The position numbers were made by a program, and so were the translations under genes. Shown here piece after piece: positions 10,941-13,215 of a DNA stretch of 13,215 bases; position 1 is the stretch's first letter, and every line of letters begins with the position of its first letter. The DNA is taken from the NCBI GenBank assembly GCA_038825775.1, contig JAWBOW010000028.1:1-13215 (forward strand), written 5' to 3'. This stretch comes from JAWBOW01 sp038825775. GTDB taxonomy: Archaea > Nanobdellota > Nanobdellia > Woesearchaeales > WAPY01. Under the pieces are notes generated by a model. That model ran no database searches and was not told the origin of the DNA. It saw only the letters and a list, made by a program, of their open reading frames with translations.

Positions 10941-13010
10941 ATGTTGAATTATAAAAAATCACAACTCTCAATATTCATAATTATTGGAATAATAGTTGTT
11001 CTAATGCTAATCTTAGCTTTCATCCTTTCATTCTCGTTTTTTAACACAACACTAAGACAAAACATTATAGCATCATCAACAAGAAAGAGCATAGCAACAC
11101 AAATAGAAACAACAATACAGGATTGTCTGCAAACAAGTGCTGAAAAAGCATTATTGCTTGTAGGACAACAAGGAGGTTATATTTATTCTTACCAAGGAGG
11201 CCTAACAGAACTTCCAATAACTATTTTAGGCACAAACATTACAAGACAAGTGTATGTTGGAACTGAAAAGTTTGATATTCCATTCTGGATAATTAGAGAT
11301 CCTATTGATAACCCCCCAGCATATCCAAGATACGATTATTATGGCCTGCCAATAATTGTTTATTTACAACCAGAAGACATAAAAACCTCAAACAAAAAAA
11401 TAATAACAATAAAAGAACAACTAGAAAATTATGCAACTCTAAAATTCCAAGAGTGCTTTAACATCTCAAGATTAAACCAGAGCATAAGGGCAAAGATTTA
11501 TGAAAAGGAAAAACCAAAAATAAAAGTCACATTCTCGAGAAAAAACACTCGCTTTGAGCTTGAATATCCAATAATAATTTATGACAGGCAAATGAACAAC
11601 AAAGTTTATACTTCTGATGTTAGGTTCGTCTCAATTTATTCTTTATTAAGAATGCTCTTAGAAAGAGAAATGAAAAACCTAACATTCACTTTTACAGAGG
11701 ATGGAATGCTAATAAACCCTTACAAGGGAACAATAGGAATAGAAAAGATAAAAGGAACTGTTTATGATGTTGGAAAAATCATTGACTCAAAAGCAAGAAT
11801 AAACAATAAGCCATACGAGTTTGTTTTCTTAATGCAAAACAGAAATCCAGTTTTGCAAAACATTCCAATAATAGAATTATTCATTGACGAAAGCTATGAT
11901 TTTTCACCTTTTGCTTTTGATCCTGACGAGGATGTTTTAAGCTTAAAAATAAAAAACAAGAGAACAAACCAAGAAATAAATAATTCTGTTTTTTACGCTT
12001 TTAAAGAATTTATTGGGACTAACGAGTTCATAATAAATGTTACAGATACTGGAAACCTTAGTGATTGGCAGGACAGCGTTATAATAAATGTTAAGTGCCA
12101 ATACTTTGCTCCTAATGAAAACTCAGGTAATGTTGCTTTTAAGATTAATAATGAAAATTGGAGTTTTAACAACCAAATATTCTCTTACAACCCACACTGT
12201 TGTGATCCAACAACACAACTAAGCTTTAGAGCAGGAGAAAAAGCAAAGATGAAAATACCAAACACTAATGAAATTTGTGATTGCACTTGCACACAATTAG
12301 GAGATTGCATCAACCCACAATGCGGAAGTGAAAATTGTTGTTATGGTTTTGGAGATTGTGAGTGTAAAGAAACTGAAAATTGTGAGCCACCATTTTGGAT
12401 CCATTATAATTTGGGCAATAACGATCAATGGTGCAGACAAAGATTTGGAAATAGACCTTATTGTTGTAAGTTTGAACGTTTTCATGATCCTGAATTATCA
12501 ATGGGTCATGATCCTGAATTATCAGAACAGAGTTGCTTCCCAGCCGGTGTTTTGGTTTTGATGGCAGATTGGAGTTATAAACCAATAGAGGATGTTGTGC
12601 CTGGTGATGTTGTTGTTAGTTATGATTTTGAGAATAAGAAATTTAGTGTTTCTAAGGTTTTGGAAGTTGAGAGTCCAATAAGGGATAATCTTTGTGTTGT
12701 GAGGTTTAATGATAGTTCTTTCTTGAATGTTACTTGGGATCACCCAATATTTACTTTGAAGGGCATAAAGTCAATTATTCCAGAATATTCTGCTGAGCGT
12801 GAAGAACTTAACATTACCCAATTGAGTGTTGGGGATGATGTTTATGCTTTTGACAAAACAAACAACAAAACTATTGTTAAAAAGGTCGTCTCTATTAATT
12901 GCAACAGAATTGTGATTAAAACCTATAACCTCTTGAACCTAACTCCCCACAACAACTACTTTGCAGACAACGTGCTGGTGCATAATGAGAAGTGTGTTAT
13001 ACGACCTTGA
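10941..13010 (+). CDS. Exported pilin-like, Cys-rich protein with C-terminal Hint (intein/BIL-type) domain
   Basis: A 689-residue membrane-anchored surface protein. The N-terminus YKKSQLSIFIIIGIIVV resembles an archaeal class III (prepilin) signal, with possible cleavage at Ser7/Gln8; a membrane helix spans about 10-34. An unrecognised exported region follows (35-305), then an Ig/cadherin-like segment (about 306-386, containing SPFAFDPDEDVLSLKI). A cysteine-rich stretch has 16 Cys in residues 386-509. HDPELS occurs twice (515-520, 523-528). The Hint domain is residues 532-682: block A CFPAGVLVLM (Cys532), PIEDVVPGDVVVSYD (548-562), block B NVTWDHP (Thr598, His601), and blocks F/G TYNLLNLTPHNNYF and NVLVHN ending in His681-Asn682. 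It is 151 residues with no endonuclease. The tail is only EKCVIRP. Residue +1 is Glu, so ordinary splicing is not expected; self-cleavage or acyl transfer, as proposed for bacterial intein-like domains, is likelier. Partner unknown. Confidence 0.9.
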   Translation: MLNYKKSQLSIFIIIGIIVVLMLILAFILSFSFFNTTLRQNIIASSTRKSIATQIETTIQDCLQTSAEKALLLVGQQGGYIYSYQGGLTELPITILGTNITRQVYVGTEKFDIPFWIIRDPIDNPPAYPRYDYYGLPIIVYLQPEDIKTSNKKIITIKEQLENYATLKFQECFNISRLNQSIRAKIYEKEKPKIKVTFSRKNTRFELEYPIIIYDRQMNNKVYTSDVRFVSIYSLLRMLLEREMKNLTFTFTEDGMLINPYKGTIGIEKIKGTVYDVGKIIDSKARINNKPYEFVFLMQNRNPVLQNIPIIELFIDESYDFSPFAFDPDEDVLSLKIKNKRTNQEINNSVFYAFKEFIGTNEFIINVTDTGNLSDWQDSVIINVKCQYFAPNENSGNVAFKINNENWSFNNQIFSYNPHCCDPTTQLSFRAGEKAKMKIPNTNEICDCTCTQLGDCINPQCGSENCCYGFGDCECKETENCEPPFWIHYNLGNNDQWCRQRFGNRPYCCKFERFHDPELSMGHDPELSEQSCFPAGVLVLMADWSYKPIEDVVPGDVVVSYDFENKKFSVSKVLEVESPIRDNLCVVRFNDSSFLNVTWDHPIFTLKGIKSIIPEYSAEREELNITQLSVGDDVYAFDKTNNKTIVKKVVSINCNRIVIKTYNLLNLTPHNNYFADNVLVHNEKCVIRP
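12482..12524 (+). repeat. In-frame tandem duplication just before the Hint domain
   Basis: TCATGATCCTGAATTATCA (19 bp) occurs at 12482-12500 and again, identical, at 12506-12524, a 24-bp period equal to eight codons. It encodes the repeated HDPELS in the linker ten bases before the Hint catalytic Cys codon at 12534. Confidence 0.9.
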
Positions 13011-13038
13011 AATTTTAGATTATTTTAATATAGATTAT

Positions 13039-13215
13039 TTAATAAATTAAGTTTATTAGGTAAGGCGTGCCTTTTTTTAATTTTATTAATTTTTTCATAT
13101 CTAAAGGATTTAAGGGGCTTATTTCATAAGGTAATATAAATCCTAAATTTCTATCTTCAGATGCACTGATAGGATAATCAAATTTATAATTTTTTAATAT
13201 TTCTAAATTTATCCA
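13039..13215 (-). CDS. C-terminal end of an unidentified gene running off the window
   Basis: An open minus-strand frame of 58 codons enters from the window edge and stops with TAA at 13039-13041, 28 bp from the end of the convergent Hint gene. The fragment begins WINLEILKNYKFDY and ends GTPYLINLIY. It shows no recognisable motif and no membrane helix. Nine of its ten leucines are TTA, and most of its isoleucines are ATA, unlike the more mixed use in ftsZ or spt5. It could belong to a recently acquired gene, or be just a chance open frame in AT-rich DNA; the absence of stops in 58 codons at this composition mildly favours a real gene. Confidence 0.5.
   Translation of the reverse strand, partial: WINLEILKNYKFDYPISASEDRNLGFILPYEISPLNPLDMKKLIKLKKGTPYLINLIY
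13062..13078 (+). terminator. Weak hairpin plus T-run downstream of the Hint gene
   Basis: AAGG-CGTG-CCTT forms a 4-bp stem with a 4-base loop, followed by five further T, about 50 bp after the Hint gene stop. It lies inside the end of the convergent partial gene. The stem is short, so the T-run is the stronger part of the evidence. Confidence 0.35.

Noticed and set aside
12297..12743. Several open frames on both strands overlapping the Cys-rich and Hint parts of the large gene.
   Set aside because: They are shadows of the real frame, with no start signals, and the plus-strand Hint frame has all its catalytic motifs intact.

Overview
The window looks like chromosomal DNA of a very AT-rich archaeon, most likely a DPANN lineage such as Pacearchaeota or Woesearchaeota. 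The evidence is the gene content: ribosomal protein L10e (uL16), the short archaeal triosephosphate isomerase, Spt5, SecE/Sec61-gamma, archaeal FtsZ and a short archaeal NOG1-type GTPase. In addition there are archaeal TATA boxes and GAGGTG-type ribosome-binding sites. The phylum is inferred from protein style and composition, not from any search.

Layout. (1) 43-2164, minus strand: a tight three-gene unit, lgt-like lipoprotein diacylglyceryl transferase, then a VanX/DdpX-like D-Ala-D-Ala dipeptidase, then an unknown protein with a C-terminal helix-turn-helix-like segment. The first two are normally bacterial envelope functions. (2) 2256-2948, plus strand: tpiA, divergent from that unit. (3) 2945-4328, minus strand: three small membrane or exported proteins of unknown function. 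(4) 4444-4977, plus strand: rpl10e. (5) 5066-6422, plus strand: an MscS channel followed by a two-module zinc protein. (6) 6564-7067, plus strand: a NYN-domain putative RNase. (7) 7078-7735, minus strand: a coiled-coil protein and a two-TM protein, divergent from (8) 7792-8754, plus strand: a NOG1-like GTPase. (9) 8924-10782, minus strand: ftsZ, then secE-spt5, a division/secretion/transcription cluster familiar in archaea. A 10-N assembly gap lies inside secE. (10) 10941-13010, plus strand: a 689-residue membrane-anchored exported protein with a pilin-like N-terminus, an Ig-like region, a cysteine-rich stretch and a C-terminal Hint (intein/hedgehog-type) autoprocessing domain. (11) 13039-13215, minus strand: the C-terminal end of an unidentified gene running off the window.

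Expression signals fall into two classes. Several first genes (lgt, tpiA, rpl10e, the coiled-coil gene, the GTPase) have a TATA-like box centred 26-31 bp from the start codon and no ribosome-binding site, so they are probably leaderless. Others (mscS, the Hint gene, secE) have the box about 38-40 bp away, leaving a short leader with a Shine-Dalgarno sequence. Genes inside operons mostly carry GAGGTG-like sites.

The most interesting item is the Hint protein. It keeps the catalytic residues for N-terminal acyl shift and C-terminal Asn cyclisation, lacks a Cys/Ser/Thr at the +1 position needed for normal splicing, and its Hint segment uses leucine codons differently from the rest of the gene. 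Next is the Lgt/VanX-like pair in an archaeon that should have no peptidoglycan.
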